A DNA stretch of 64,000 nucleotides from Natronospirillum operosum (GCF_004768465.1 NZ_SRMF01000004.1:124001-188000), one strand, 5' to 3'; numbered from the stretch's first letter, positions 48,610 to 57,828 are shown. Numbers and translations are program-made. Notes: generated from the sequence alone by a model not told the origin.

Positions 48610-48852
48610 ATGGCTACGGTAACTTTCAAGAATATTCCTGACGACCTGTACGAGCAACTGAAGCAAGCTGCCAGGGCGCATCACAGAAGCGTCAACAGCG
48701 AACTGATTCATTGCCTCGAGAAAACCTACAAACCGACGCCGATCTCTGCCACCGAGCTTGCCGAACAGGCGCTGGCACTGCGGGGCCGTGTTTCCGCTTC
48801 TCAACTGAGCACTGAAGAAATCAACAACGCCAGAAATCAGGGCAGAGAATGA
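48610..48852 (+). CDS. FitA/VapB-like ribbon-helix-helix antitoxin
   Basis: 80 aa from the ATG at 48610. The N-terminal MATVTFKNIPDDLYEQLKQA and SVNSELIHCLE form an Arc/FitA-type ribbon-helix-helix. The C-terminal tail (LRGRVSASQLSTEEINNARN) should wrap the toxin. It overlaps the toxin start by 4 bp. Confidence 0.87.
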   Translation: MATVTFKNIPDDLYEQLKQAARAHHRSVNSELIHCLEKTYKPTPISATELAEQALALRGRVSASQLSTEEINNARNQGRE

Positions 48853-49259
48853 TCGTCGCGGATACCAATACCATCGCCTATCTCTACCTGCCGACTGAGC
48901 AGACAGACAATGTCGTTTCACTGCTGCACAAAGATCCACACTGGGTTGCACCGTTACTGTGGCGAAGCGAATTCCGCAATGTCCTCGCCGTTTATGTCAG
49001 AAAGAGCATCATCGATCTGGATACGGCCATTGCCATGCAGGCTCAGGCAGAAAGGCAGCTTGCGGACAACGAGTATACCGTCAACTCGATGGACGTCCTG
49101 GCACTGGCAGAGGAATCCGGTTGCTCGGCCTATGATTGCGAGTTTGTATCGCTGGCAAAATCACTGAATCTGAAGCTGATTACCGGTGACAAGAAGCTCG
49201 TACGATCCTTCCCCGGCATTGCCATGACGGCTGGTGATTACCTGAACCTACAGGTCTGA
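48849..49259 (+). CDS. PIN-domain toxin, VapC/FitB-like
   Basis: 136 aa. PIN acidic residues are visible: Asp5 in VADTN, Glu41 in WRSEFRN, Asp96 in SAYDCEF and Asp114 in ITGDKKL. VapC toxins are Mg-dependent RNases, often cutting tRNA. It is coupled to the antitoxin by ATGA. Confidence 0.9.
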   Translation: MIVADTNTIAYLYLPTEQTDNVVSLLHKDPHWVAPLLWRSEFRNVLAVYVRKSIIDLDTAIAMQAQAERQLADNEYTVNSMDVLALAEESGCSAYDCEFVSLAKSLNLKLITGDKKLVRSFPGIAMTAGDYLNLQV

Positions 49260-49367
49260 ATCCAGGCTTCGGTGTCCTGTTTTGTGTCCTCTCTCTGAAG
49301 CCTGTTCTCCAGCTCTGATGTGTTCATGAAGATGCTAAATAGGGCGCACCAGCATGTCCCCCGGTGC

Positions 49368-49718
49368 TCATCGCAAAATCTTTTCCATCGCCTTGCCCTT
49401 GGCCAGCTCATCCACCAGCTTGTCCAGGTAACGGATGTTGCGCATCAGCGGGTCTTCCACTTCTTCAACGCGAACACCACACACCACTCCCTTGATGAGT
49501 GAGACGTTCGGATTAATAGCCGGCGACTGCGCAAAGAAAGTTTGGAAATCGACTTCCCGCTCAACCTGCTTTTCCAGCTCAGCGGTTGAGTAACCGGTCA
49601 GCCAGCAGATGATTTTGTCGACTTCATCTCTGGTACGACCCTTGCCTTCCGCTTTCTGGACGTACATCGGATACACCCTGGAGAACGCCATCTTGAATAT
49701 CGGGTGTTCTGTAGTCAT
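49368..49718 (-). CDS. DUF2200 family protein
   Basis: 116 aa. [20 protein letters not shown] and [21 protein letters not shown] are the signature of DUF2200, a small helical family of unknown function. A standard ATG with a GGAGG-like site lies upstream. No operon partner. Confidence 0.85.
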   Translation of the reverse strand: MTTEHPIFKMAFSRVYPMYVQKAEGKGRTRDEVDKIICWLTGYSTAELEKQVEREVDFQTFFAQSPAINPNVSLIKGVVCGVRVEEVEDPLMRNIRYLDKLVDELAKGKAMEKILR

Positions 49719-49780
49719 TGTTCCTCCGACTGTTTCTGATTTTTACCGGCCTGGAATGAAATGGAAAGAATAGCCTGTTT

Positions 49781-49948
49781 TCAATAGGATGGTCCCGTTG
49801 CCAATATCAATACCGCTATTCCGATAATTATGACAATGATCAAAACGAGGCAGCCTATTCCTCTCGAAATGGTGTCACCAAAGGACCTTCCACCAGCCAG
49901 GGCACCTAAAATTGCTATTACTACAAATAAGATTACCCAGAATTCCAT
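49781..49948 (-). CDS. 55-aa inner-membrane protein
   Basis: A short frame starts MEFWVILFVVIAILGALAGG and ends LIILATGPSY-like (LILATGPSY), with two hydrophobic helices flanking a basic turn (GDTISRG). An AGAGAG ribosome site precedes the ATG. It resembles small two-helix envelope proteins but has no firm family. Continuous hydrophobic codon choice and a proper ribosome site make a real gene likely. Confidence 0.6.
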   Translation of the reverse strand: MEFWVILFVVIAILGALAGGRSFGDTISRGIGCLVLIIVIIIGIAVLILATGPSY

Positions 49949-50025
49949 TGCTTTTCTCTCTGTCCACGCAGCATGTTCTTAGCCCTCGTGACTTGACCCG
50001 CACCTTGATGGGCTATAGCAGCGGT

Positions 50026-50598
50026 TTATAACGGCCGCCGACTACCAGGCAGTTTGAGGGCCTCTGCGGCAGATACAATGGTAGTGTATTCGCCCGCCAG
50101 ATTCGCCAGGGACATGGCATGCACTTCATCTGCTGTTCTTGGTATGCCTGCGTAATCTTCCTGTGCAAAGGTAAATGTGGCGTCGGATACAACGGTTGTT
50201 TTGAAGCCGAGATTGCCTGCAGATCGAGCGGTAGATTCAATCGAGTGATTGGTGCTCACGCCAACGATGACCACCTGCCCAAGGCCACGAACATGCAGCC
50301 AGCGCTCGAGACCAGTATGAACGAAGGCATCGGGGACATTCTTTTCCACAACATGCTCATCGTCCAACGGGGCCAGCTCGGGCTGGAATTCTGCTCCAGG
50401 TCGACCGGGCCAGAACGGAGAATCGGGTGTCCTTGAAATATGGCGAACATGTACGACTGGCCAGCTCGCATTCCGCCACGCTGTTAACAGCGTCAGGATA
50501 TTCCGCTCGGCGTCAGGGTTGTTTCGTACGCCGGCAGCAGGCTCTTTCATGCCTTTTTGCATGTCGACCACGATCAGCGAGATCGGTCCATCTTTCAT
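50026..50598 (-). CDS. Isochorismatase-fold hydrolase lacking the catalytic Cys
   Basis: 190 aa from the ATG at 50598. It has the acid motif LIVVDMQKGM, then GVSTNHSIESTARSAGNLGF, where family cysteine hydrolases have Cys at the seventh position (GVxTNxCVExTA). Here that residue is Ser. Isochorismatases such as EntB also lack this Cys and hydrolyse a vinyl ether without it. The Lys region is VVEKNVPDAF. The activity is therefore uncertain: isochorismatase-like, or inactive as a cysteine amidase. Confidence 0.82.
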   Translation of the reverse strand: MKDGPISLIVVDMQKGMKEPAAGVRNNPDAERNILTLLTAWRNASWPVVHVRHISRTPDSPFWPGRPGAEFQPELAPLDDEHVVEKNVPDAFVHTGLERWLHVRGLGQVVIVGVSTNHSIESTARSAGNLGFKTTVVSDATFTFAQEDYAGIPRTADEVHAMSLANLAGEYTTIVSAAEALKLPGSRRPL

Positions 50599-50662
50599 TG
50601 AGTTGTTTCCGTCTCCAGTGTCGAGAGCATCCAGCAACAGGGCGGTACCCCTGCGCTGTGGC

Positions 50663-52108
50663 TCAAAGTAACAATAGCGCCCAGAGCATCAACACCATCG
50701 TAAAGCCTACCCCCGCCCAGCGCAGGGCGAACCTGCTGCGACTGGCCGGCTGCCACCAGGGCAGGCGGGGTACCAACAGCAGCGCCAACACCAGCAACCC
50801 GAGGGTGGCGATCAGGCCAGCCCACCAGTAGGCAAGGGGTACCACATTCCAGACACCAAGCTTCCAGATCAGCGCAAGCACGAAGGTGGTTTCAATCATT
50901 GTGCCTGCAAAGTGAAACCGGTCAACCGGCTTCTTCGCGGCGCCCTCCAGCGTGGCCCGTGCCTGGCTGCGTAAACCAAAAACCATCATCGGCGCCAGTG
51001 GCACAAGCACCAGAGTCAGCCCCAGCAGAAACCAGTTGCGCTCCGGGGCCGGCGGCGAGTCATCGCCCCGCAGCAGGCTGAAGGCAAAACCATCACCGGC
51101 ATGGCTGGTGTTGCTGAGCATGACGAGGCCTCGCCCGCTATCGGGCAAGACGCCAATAAAGGCGTAATAGCCCCCGGTGCGCCCGTTGTGCCAGATCATC
51201 CGTTCACCGTCGCGCTCACTGATGGCCCAGCCCAGACCGGAGGCCTGTTCGCCGCTCTCGGCGGCCCAGTGCATGGCCATGCTTGCGGCCAGCGGCGACC
51301 CGGGCTCGGCCGCCATGGCCGCCTGCAGCAGGGTGATCATGTCCTCGAGGTCGGCACTCAGACCGCCCGCCGGATTGTAGGCATCCAGCCGCCAGTGGCG
51401 AGCCGGGCGCAGGTTCTCGCGATGTGGTCGCGCCAGACCAGGGTCATCCAGAACCCGGTCGGTAAAGGTTGTCTGGTCCAGGCCCAGGGGGGCCAGTACC
51501 CTTTCCTCAAGCAGGGTTTCATAGGGCTCACCCGCAGCGACTTCCAGCAGACGGCCCAGCAGGGCAGGCCCGAGATTGGAGTAGGCGAATTCGCCCCGGG
51601 TAGAGACATCTTCGGCGGCAAGATCAGCAACCGCCGCAAAGATGTCCTCATTGCTCAGACCTGCATACGGGTCGGCAGGGCGGGCGATTTGTCGCCAGAG
51701 CATCGAGGGGTTGTTGGGCAGGCGAGGCAGGCCGGATGTGTGCGTGGCCAGTTCCTGCAGGCGGATAGCGGCGACGGCCGGGTCAAGCGCCCAAGGCTCG
51801 GGCATCAGGTCACCCAGAGTAGTGTCGAGTGATACCACACCGTCGTCGCTCAGCTGCGCGAGCAGCAGGCCGGTCAGCACCTTGGTCACGGAGCCTATCT
51901 CGAACAGCGTGTCCTCGCTGACCACGCCATTCGGCCCGGCCTGACCGGACACCGCCCGGGTCAGCTCTTCCGGAGTCAGCAACGCAACGGCGATGCCCTG
52001 AGCCTGCCGCGACTGTGCTACATAGGCATCCACCTGTTCCTGCAGCGAGCTTGCGGCCGTATTCAGGGCCGCCAGCAGCAGGCCTGTCAGTGCCAGAAAA
52101 CGAGTCAT
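50663..52108 (-). CDS. Exported beta-lactamase-fold serine hydrolase with C-terminal membrane helices
   Basis: 481 aa. A signal peptide (MTRFLALTGLLLAALNTAAS) is followed by the hydrolase domain: SxxK in GSVTKVLTG, YSN in FAYSNLGPALL, and HNG in IWHNGRTGGYYAF. The last 130 residues hold about four membrane segments (NWFLLGLTLVLVPLAPMMVF, WWAGLIATLGLLVLALLLV). This is the layout of periplasmic penicillin-binding-protein-like esterases anchored at the C-terminus. The substrate is unknown. Confidence 0.88.
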   Translation of the reverse strand: MTRFLALTGLLLAALNTAASSLQEQVDAYVAQSRQAQGIAVALLTPEELTRAVSGQAGPNGVVSEDTLFEIGSVTKVLTGLLLAQLSDDGVVSLDTTLGDLMPEPWALDPAVAAIRLQELATHTSGLPRLPNNPSMLWRQIARPADPYAGLSNEDIFAAVADLAAEDVSTRGEFAYSNLGPALLGRLLEVAAGEPYETLLEERVLAPLGLDQTTFTDRVLDDPGLARPHRENLRPARHWRLDAYNPAGGLSADLEDMITLLQAAMAAEPGSPLAASMAMHWAAESGEQASGLGWAISERDGERMIWHNGRTGGYYAFIGVLPDSGRGLVMLSNTSHAGDGFAFSLLRGDDSPPAPERNWFLLGLTLVLVPLAPMMVFGLRSQARATLEGAAKKPVDRFHFAGTMIETTFVLALIWKLGVWNVVPLAYWWAGLIATLGLLVLALLLVPRLPWWQPASRSRFALRWAGVGFTMVLMLWALLLL

Positions 52109-52190
52109 CCTTTCTCCCTTGTTGTGAGGCCTTGAGGCGTGCCGAAGACCCGGGTCAACGGTCGCGCTTAAGTACTGTCCAGATTTGGTG

Positions 52191-52850
52191 TCAAGCCCGG
52201 CTTCTTGCCAGAATCAGGTTGAATTCGGGCGTCTGCAACGCATTGTAGAGCCTTACCCACAGTGCCAGGTACATCTCCGTTCCGCGTGCCTGTTCTATGC
52301 CGCCCAGATCCAGCCACTGCTCGTGCTGCCAGCCGAAGGAAGCAGCAATCTCTCGCACCTTTTCCTTGGCGTCGGCATCATTGCCAGACACCAGCAACTG
52401 ATGCGGACCTTCAAGTCTGGCTGGCTCGACCATCATGGCGTTTGCCAGGGTGTTGAAGGCCTTGACCACCCGAACGTCCGGCAAGACACGCTGAATCTGT
52501 TCACCCAGTGAATCGTCATTGCAGACCGTCAGCCGGGGCGGGAAACCGTTGGAAAAATCCAATGGGTTGGCCACATCTACCAGTACCTTACCATTCAAAT
52601 GATCCTTGTTGATGCTGTCTATTACTGCGAGAGAGTGCATCCCGGCTGTGCAATTGAACACCAGGTCTGCAAAGGCAGCGGCGTCATCAAAGGTGCCCTG
52701 ACGGGCCGATTCTCCCTGGCTCTCGGCCCACGCTCTGGCCGCGGGATTATCCGCCGTTCGCGACCCCATCATGACGGTGTGGCCTTGTTTGATCAGGGCG
52801 GTTGCCATCGTCCTGCCGACGTCTCCGGTACCCAATACGGCGATGTTCAT
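52191..52850 (-). CDS. NADPH-dependent F420 reductase-like NAD(P)-binding protein
   Basis: 219 aa from the ATG at 52850. The Rossmann motif is MNIAVLGTGDVGRTMA, followed by VMMGSRT and KAFNTLANAM, as in F420:NADP reductase-type and ketopantoate-reductase-related proteins. Non-actinobacterial members probably use flavin or other acceptors. It is divergent from the LysR gene at 52961. Confidence 0.85.
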   Translation of the reverse strand: MNIAVLGTGDVGRTMATALIKQGHTVMMGSRTADNPAARAWAESQGESARQGTFDDAAAFADLVFNCTAGMHSLAVIDSINKDHLNGKVLVDVANPLDFSNGFPPRLTVCNDDSLGEQIQRVLPDVRVVKAFNTLANAMMVEPARLEGPHQLLVSGNDADAKEKVREIAASFGWQHEQWLDLGGIEQARGTEMYLALWVRLYNALQTPEFNLILARSRA

Positions 52851-52960
52851 GCTGTGTCTCCTCCAGTGGTGATTTGAATACAACAAGTGAAGTTTGGGCT
52901 TGTTACTTGTTATCCACTAGGCAATGATAGGAAAACTAAAATTAACCAAAGGTTAACCAT

Positions 52961-53872
52961 GTGAGCTCGCTTGTTGATCTGGACTATTTTCTGGCCGTCG
53001 CCGATACCGGCAGCCTGACCCGGGCGTCCGAGCGGTGCGGCATCTCCGTGCCAGCCATGAGCAAGGCCATGCGCCGGCTTGAAAACAGTCTGGATGCTCG
53101 CTTGCTGGCGCGGTCCAGCCAGTCCATTCGCCTCACCGAGTCTGGCCAGTTGCTGGCAGCGCGGGCGCGGGTTATTCGGCAGGAGTGGGTTCTGGGGAAA
53201 CAGGAACTGGCCCAGTTCCAGCAAGTGCCGGCCGGGCGAGTGAGCATCAGCGCTTCCGCCGGTTTTGCCAGAACGCTGTTGTTGCCTTTGTTGTCCGGGT
53301 TTCGAGCCAGATACCCCGAAGTTGTTCTGGACTTGCAACTGGACGACCACATTGCCGATCTGAGTAGCGTTGACCTGTCCATTCGGGTGGGATTGGTGGA
53401 AGAGCAGGGAGTAATAGCGCGGCCGCTGTTGCCGCTGGGCATGCAGTACGGTGCCAGCAAGGAATTCTTGAGCCGGTATCAGAAACCGGACCAACCGGAG
53501 GATCTGCACCAACTGCCGGTGATTGGCTTTCGGTTGCCTTCTTCCGGCCGCTTGATGCCCTGGCAATTTCAGCGTGAGAGTGAAATCTTCACGCTCGATA
53601 TCAAGCCAGTGGTGATCGTCAACGAACCCCAGGCCATACTGGACCTGATTCGGGCTGGAGTGGGCGTCGGCCTGATCAATGCCTATATGTCGGAGCTCTT
53701 TGTCATGAGCGGCGAACTGGAGACACTGCTGACCGCTTACCTGCCGCCGAGTGAGCGCGGCATTTATCTCTGCTATCAGAGCCGTGAACATATGCCGCTA
53801 AAACAACGCGTGGTCATTGATTTTCTGATGGAAAAACTGGGCGCCCCTCTGAGCGGCAGGGGCATCGCCTGA
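52961..53872 (+). CDS. LysR-family transcriptional regulator
   Basis: 303 aa with a GTG start; the ATG two bases earlier is out of frame. The wHTH is DLDYFLAVADTGSLTRASER followed by ISVPAMSKAMRRLENSL. It is divergent from the NAD(P)-binding reductase-like gene, with a 110-bp AT-rich shared promoter region. It is presumably that gene's regulator. Confidence 0.87.
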   Translation: MSSLVDLDYFLAVADTGSLTRASERCGISVPAMSKAMRRLENSLDARLLARSSQSIRLTESGQLLAARARVIRQEWVLGKQELAQFQQVPAGRVSISASAGFARTLLLPLLSGFRARYPEVVLDLQLDDHIADLSSVDLSIRVGLVEEQGVIARPLLPLGMQYGASKEFLSRYQKPDQPEDLHQLPVIGFRLPSSGRLMPWQFQRESEIFTLDIKPVVIVNEPQAILDLIRAGVGVGLINAYMSELFVMSGELETLLTAYLPPSERGIYLCYQSREHMPLKQRVVIDFLMEKLGAPLSGRGIA

Positions 53873-54063
53873 TTCCCCTGAAGATCGAATCAACAGTGGG
53901 CTGGCCACCTGTCGCGCCTTGCGCAGGCAGGGTTCGATCGCCTCTGCCTCTCGCAATCTCCCATTGGCGGCACTTGCAGGACAGCTTTACGTAAGCACCC
54001 GGTAACTGCCAGATATTCCAGCGATATTCGACTATTCTCAGGGCAAGCGCGGGAGGAAAAAAG

Positions 54064-54885
54064 ATGATCTGGTTGTACCGGCTGAACGAGCTGGCGAACT
54101 ACGTCTGGGCACTCGCTCCCGGGAGCAGAACACCTCTCGGCAACAGGGAAATCAAGCTGGTTGCCCATCGCGGTGTACATGGGCCGGGCGGCAGCGGCAC
54201 TGTCATCGAGAATACACTGGATGCCTTCAGCCTGTGCCAGCAAGTGGGCGCGTGGGGGATAGAGTTCGACATTCGCCTGACGCGCGATAACGAGCCGGTG
54301 GTGAATCATGACCCTCACCTTGGCCGCCTGTTCAAGCGTCCGGACATTGTCATTGCCGAAACCCCGTTCGATGCCTTGCGGAAGGCCGTACCTCAGGTGC
54401 CGCATCTGGATGAAGTGGTGACGCGCTATGCCGGCAAGTTGCACCTGATGATAGAGATCAAGGAGTCCTGGCGGCAGCGCCCGGCACTGCCTGCCCGCGT
54501 CGCCCATTCGTTGGCCTCATTGGCACCCGGAAGGGACTACCACCTGATGAGCCTGGTACCCGATCATCTGGAAAGTTTCAGCGCAGTACCGCGCGATGCC
54601 TTTATTGACATCGCTCGTACCAATTTGCGCGATATCCTCAAACAGAACCTGGAACTGGGGCATGGCGCCCTGGCCGGCTCTTTTGCCCTGATCGGTCCGG
54701 GCAGTCTGCAACAACTGCATGCCGCCGGACGCCGAGTGGGCACCGGTATCGTAAAAAACCGGCGCGTCCTCAACAGGGAAGTGCAGCGCGGCGTGGAGTG
54801 GATCTTCACCGATGCCGTCGTGCCACTACTCGACAGCGGAGTAGTGGCAACAAACACCATGCAAGGGGATGACTCGTCGAAATAG
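54064..54885 (+). CDS. Glycerophosphodiester phosphodiesterase-family protein
   Basis: 273 aa. GDPD motifs: AHRGVHGPGG...ENTLDAF, GIEFDIRLTRDNEPVVNHDP (His, Glu-x-Asp and His metal/catalytic residues), and late HLMIEIKE. No signal peptide is seen, so it is probably cytosolic. It hydrolyses glycerophosphodiesters to glycerol-3-phosphate. No partner is adjacent; the upstream 190 bp hold no gene. Confidence 0.87.
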   Translation: MIWLYRLNELANYVWALAPGSRTPLGNREIKLVAHRGVHGPGGSGTVIENTLDAFSLCQQVGAWGIEFDIRLTRDNEPVVNHDPHLGRLFKRPDIVIAETPFDALRKAVPQVPHLDEVVTRYAGKLHLMIEIKESWRQRPALPARVAHSLASLAPGRDYHLMSLVPDHLESFSAVPRDAFIDIARTNLRDILKQNLELGHGALAGSFALIGPGSLQQLHAAGRRVGTGIVKNRRVLNREVQRGVEWIFTDAVVPLLDSGVVATNTMQGDDSSK

Positions 54886-54916
54886 ATTCAGGCCAGCACA
54901 AACGGAAAATGAGCTC

Positions 54917-55552
54917 TCAACCAGCGTTTGCACTGGCTTTTGCCTGCCGAGCCAGCGCTTCTATCTGACCCCAGTCACGTTTTTTTAGCGCCTCTCCCGG
55001 AACTATCCAGGAACCCCCAACACAGGCCACATTGGGTAGCGCCAGATATTCCCTGAAATTGCTGGCTGAAATACCACCAGTGGGGCAGAACTGCAGATTG
55101 GGCAGAGGTCCGTAAAACGCTTTCAATGCCGAGACCCCTCCAGATACGGCGGCAGGAAAGAATTTAAAGCAATCGTAACCGACTTCCATGCCTTTCAGTA
55201 TTTCGGACGCGGTGGAGACTGCCGGTAGATAGGGGACAGAACTCAGCCGCCCTACCTCCAGCAATTGAGGGGTTGATCCGGGGCTGACGGCGAAGTCAGT
55301 CCCCAGGGCTTCCAAGTCCCGCAGTTGGCCAACGTTGGTTAAAGTGCCGGCACCAACGGTGACTCCTTCCACTTGTTTCATGGCTTTGATCACTTCAAAG
55401 GCTGCTTTGGTTCGCAATGTCACTTCCAGAACCGTCAGCCCACCTCGCTTTAGCGCCTCTGCCAAAGGCACGGCATCTTCCACATTTTCAACGGCAAGCA
55501 CCGGCATAACCGGATTTGATCGAGCCAGTATCTCCTTGATTTTAGAACTCAT
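54917..55552 (-). CDS. eda: KDPG/KHG aldolase
   Basis: 211 aa. Class I aldolase of the Entner-Doudoroff route. The Schiff-base Lys130 lies in YDCFKFFPA, with general-base Glu43 in VLEVTLRT and the phosphate-binding region PTGGISASN. It cleaves 2-keto-3-deoxy-6-phosphogluconate to pyruvate and glyceraldehyde-3-phosphate. It is the last gene of the leftward hexuronate arm, 32 bp after uxuA. Confidence 0.93.
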   Translation of the reverse strand: MSSKIKEILARSNPVMPVLAVENVEDAVPLAEALKRGGLTVLEVTLRTKAAFEVIKAMKQVEGVTVGAGTLTNVGQLRDLEALGTDFAVSPGSTPQLLEVGRLSSVPYLPAVSTASEILKGMEVGYDCFKFFPAAVSGGVSALKAFYGPLPNLQFCPTGGISASNFREYLALPNVACVGGSWIVPGEALKKRDWGQIEALARQAKASANAG

Positions 55553-55584
55553 AGTGTTTCAACCTGTTGCTAATGAAGACATGT

Positions 55585-56751
55585 TCATTGATTGCGTATC
55601 GACTGCAAGGCACGCTCAACGCCTCGAATCTCTGCCATTCCCCGCAATCGCCCGATTGCGGGGTAGCCGGGCCTGAACCCAGTGCGCAGGTCGCTCAACA
55701 TGGCATGGCCGTGATCTGGGCGGAACGGCAGCTGCTCACCCCGTCTTTCTTCAATATCGAGAATGATATCGATGATGCGGACCATATCGGTATCACCGTC
55801 CAGGTGTGCGTCTTCGAAGAAGCTGGCCCCGTCAGACTCCAGAGTTGTGTTGCGCAAATGCAGGAAGTGAACCCTGTCTGCCTGCTCCCGCAAGATGTCG
55901 TACACGTTGTTGTCGCTGCGAGCACTCATTGATGCCGGACAGAAGGTAAAGCCATTGGCGGGGGATCTTGCCATGCTCACGATATCCCGGAGATCCTGTG
56001 CGGTTGAGACGACACGCGGCAACCCAAACAAGGAATAGGGCGGATCATCGGGATGAATCGCCAACCGAGCGCCGGTCGACTCTATTTTTGGAATTACCCT
56101 GGAAAGAAACGATGCCAGGTGCTCTTTCAGGGTTTCAGGTGTGATGTCGTCGTAGTCCGCCAGGCGTGCTCTGAAACTGTCAAGGCTGTAGCTCTCCTCT
56201 GAACCGGGGAGACCAGCAATGATCGTTTTCGTCAGTTCTTCAATCTGGTCCGATGTCATCTCTGACAAACGAGCTCTGGCGGCATCAATCGTTTTATTGT
56301 CATAATCGGACTCAGCGCCAGACCGCTTCAGGATGAAGAGATCAAAAGCAGCAACATTCAGCGCGTCATAGCGCAAGCATAGGGCGCCATCCGGCAACTC
56401 GTGCCGCAAAGAAGTCCTGGTCCAGTCCAGCACGGGCATAAAGTTGTAACAGACCGTTTTTATGCCGGCATTGGCAAGGTTGACTGCGCTTTCTGCCCAG
56501 GCATCAGCAAGCTCTTCCCAGCCCTCGGCCTGAGTTTTTATGTTCTCGTGAATCGGTATGCTTTCTGTTACAGACCACTCAAGCCCTGCCGCCTCAATCA
56601 TGGCCTTTCGATCAAGAATCTCTTGTTCCGGCCAGACAGTACCATTAGGCACATGATGCAAGGCTGTCACGACGCCGGTGGCTCCCGCCTGCCGAATGTC
56701 GGCCAAACTGATTGGATCGTCCGGGCCAAACCAGCGCCACGTATGTTTCAT
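55585..56751 (-). CDS. uxuA: Mannonate dehydratase
   Basis: 388 aa, full length. Diagnostic segments: MKHTWRWFGPDDPISLADI, ATGVVTALHHVPNG, and ARLAIHPDDPPYSLFGLPRV, with metal-binding His/Asp and the C-terminal YRPDHGH-like FRPDHGHAML. It converts D-mannonate to 2-keto-3-deoxygluconate. It is in an operon with eda and the GntR regulator. Confidence 0.94.
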   Translation of the reverse strand: MKHTWRWFGPDDPISLADIRQAGATGVVTALHHVPNGTVWPEQEILDRKAMIEAAGLEWSVTESIPIHENIKTQAEGWEELADAWAESAVNLANAGIKTVCYNFMPVLDWTRTSLRHELPDGALCLRYDALNVAAFDLFILKRSGAESDYDNKTIDAARARLSEMTSDQIEELTKTIIAGLPGSEESYSLDSFRARLADYDDITPETLKEHLASFLSRVIPKIESTGARLAIHPDDPPYSLFGLPRVVSTAQDLRDIVSMARSPANGFTFCPASMSARSDNNVYDILREQADRVHFLHLRNTTLESDGASFFEDAHLDGDTDMVRIIDIILDIEERRGEQLPFRPDHGHAMLSDLRTGFRPGYPAIGRLRGMAEIRGVERALQSIRNQ

Positions 56752-56777
56752 AAACTTCTCCCCCTGTACCTATCGTT

Positions 56778-57506
56778 TTAGTTCGCGGTATTGCTAAACA
56801 AGTACCCGTCAAAATGCGGGTCTTCCACATCGGACAGCTCCATCAGGGTGTCCCGAACGTTTTCCAAATGGGTCCACATTGCCTGCCGGGCGCCTTCGGC
56901 GTCTTTCAGTTGCAGCGCAGACAGGATGTCTTCATGGTCTTTGAGCCATTGCTCTCTGTAGTCAGTATCAAATATGCGCTCATGCAGTCGGGCCCACATC
57001 AGACTCTGGTCCCTCTTTCGCCAGAGCTCGGAGACCATGTCGACCAGGACACTGTTTTGAGTCGCTTCCGCTATCAGTCGATGAAACAACTCATCACCCG
57101 AGTAGTCGTTGTTCTTTGCTTCAATGCCCTTGCGCTCCATCTCAAGCGCTTCCCGCATCCTTACGATGTCGTTCTTTGTCACGGTAACCGCGGCGAAGCC
57201 GGCGATACTGCTCTCAAGCAACTGTCGGGCCTGTAGCAGCTCAAACGGGCCAATGTCATCCACTATGGGTCGGGCTAATCGGTTGCTGTCAGAAACCAGA
57301 TATATTCCGGACCCTTTTCTCACCTCGACCAGATCTTCAATTTCAAGCATGAGAATGGCTTCCCGAGCTGCAGATCGGCCCACGTTCAGGGCTTCTGCTA
57401 TTTGGCGTTCCGTTAAAATGCGATCGCCAACCTTGTATCCTTTCTGCTGAATCAGGATCTTGAGTTCGTGAGCAAGCTCTTGGTAGCGCCGTAAACCTTT
57501 ACGCAT
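56778..57506 (-). CDS. GntR/FadR-family regulator of hexuronate genes (UxuR/ExuR-like)
   Basis: 242 aa. The N-terminal GntR wHTH (KVGDRILTERQIAEALNVGR followed by SAAREAILMLE) precedes a C-terminal FCD domain with metal-binding His/Asp. It lies 27 bp upstream of uxuA on the same strand. It is probably a repressor released by fructuronate or glucuronate. The candidate operator is at 58916-58944. Confidence 0.9.
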   Translation of the reverse strand: MRKGLRRYQELAHELKILIQQKGYKVGDRILTERQIAEALNVGRSAAREAILMLEIEDLVEVRKGSGIYLVSDSNRLARPIVDDIGPFELLQARQLLESSIAGFAAVTVTKNDIVRMREALEMERKGIEAKNNDYSGDELFHRLIAEATQNSVLVDMVSELWRKRDQSLMWARLHERIFDTDYREQWLKDHEDILSALQLKDAEGARQAMWTHLENVRDTLMELSDVEDPHFDGYLFSNTAN

Positions 57507-57530
57507 GAGATTTTTCCACTTGTCAGTTCT

Positions 57531-57809
57531 TCAATGCATGGTAAAAAAGCCAGAACGCGAGTGCATCTTTGGCACACGATCCAGAGTACGAGTATTGTTG
57601 ACACAGAACATCAACCAATTCCAATTTTTGGTATACCACGCGCTGCCCTCAAAGAAGTACCACTTCTCCTTCAGCATGGCCCAATTTGAGGGCACTGGGA
57701 CTGACTCTCCATCAAACGGATCGCAGTCCCTGGGTTCAACGCGGTCGACTGGGGCTGGTGGCTGCATTTCATACCATTTTTGACGAAGATCCGTATCAAG
57801 CAGGTCCAC
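57531..57809 (-). pseudogene. GH2 (beta-glucuronidase-like) remnant
   Basis: A 92-codon frame (GTG start 57809) lies between the TRAP binding-protein stop and the regulator gene. VPVPSNWAMLKEKWYFFEGS followed by AWYTKNW is the N-terminal sugar-binding domain pattern of family 2 glycosidases (beta-glucuronidase/beta-galactosidase). The extreme N-terminus and all downstream domains, including the catalytic Glu residues, are gone. It is a deletion remnant inside the hexuronate operon. Confidence 0.65.
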
Positions 57810-57828
57810 ACACTTCCTCAGCCACGAC

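Noticed and set aside
49263-49304. CAGGCTTC...GAAGCCTG inverted repeat after the PIN toxin gene
   Set aside because: The arms are perfect but the 26-base loop is long and no T-run follows, so it is not a convincing terminator.
53890-54507. 205-codon minus-strand frame near the glycerophosphodiesterase
   Set aside because: Mostly antisense to the GDPD domain, with no domain of its own.
57629-57638. TGGTATACCA, close to the E. coli UxuR/ExuR core
   Set aside because: It lies within the coding part of the GH2 remnant (codons for Trp-Tyr-Thr), so it is probably coincidental. The better operator is at 58916-58944.
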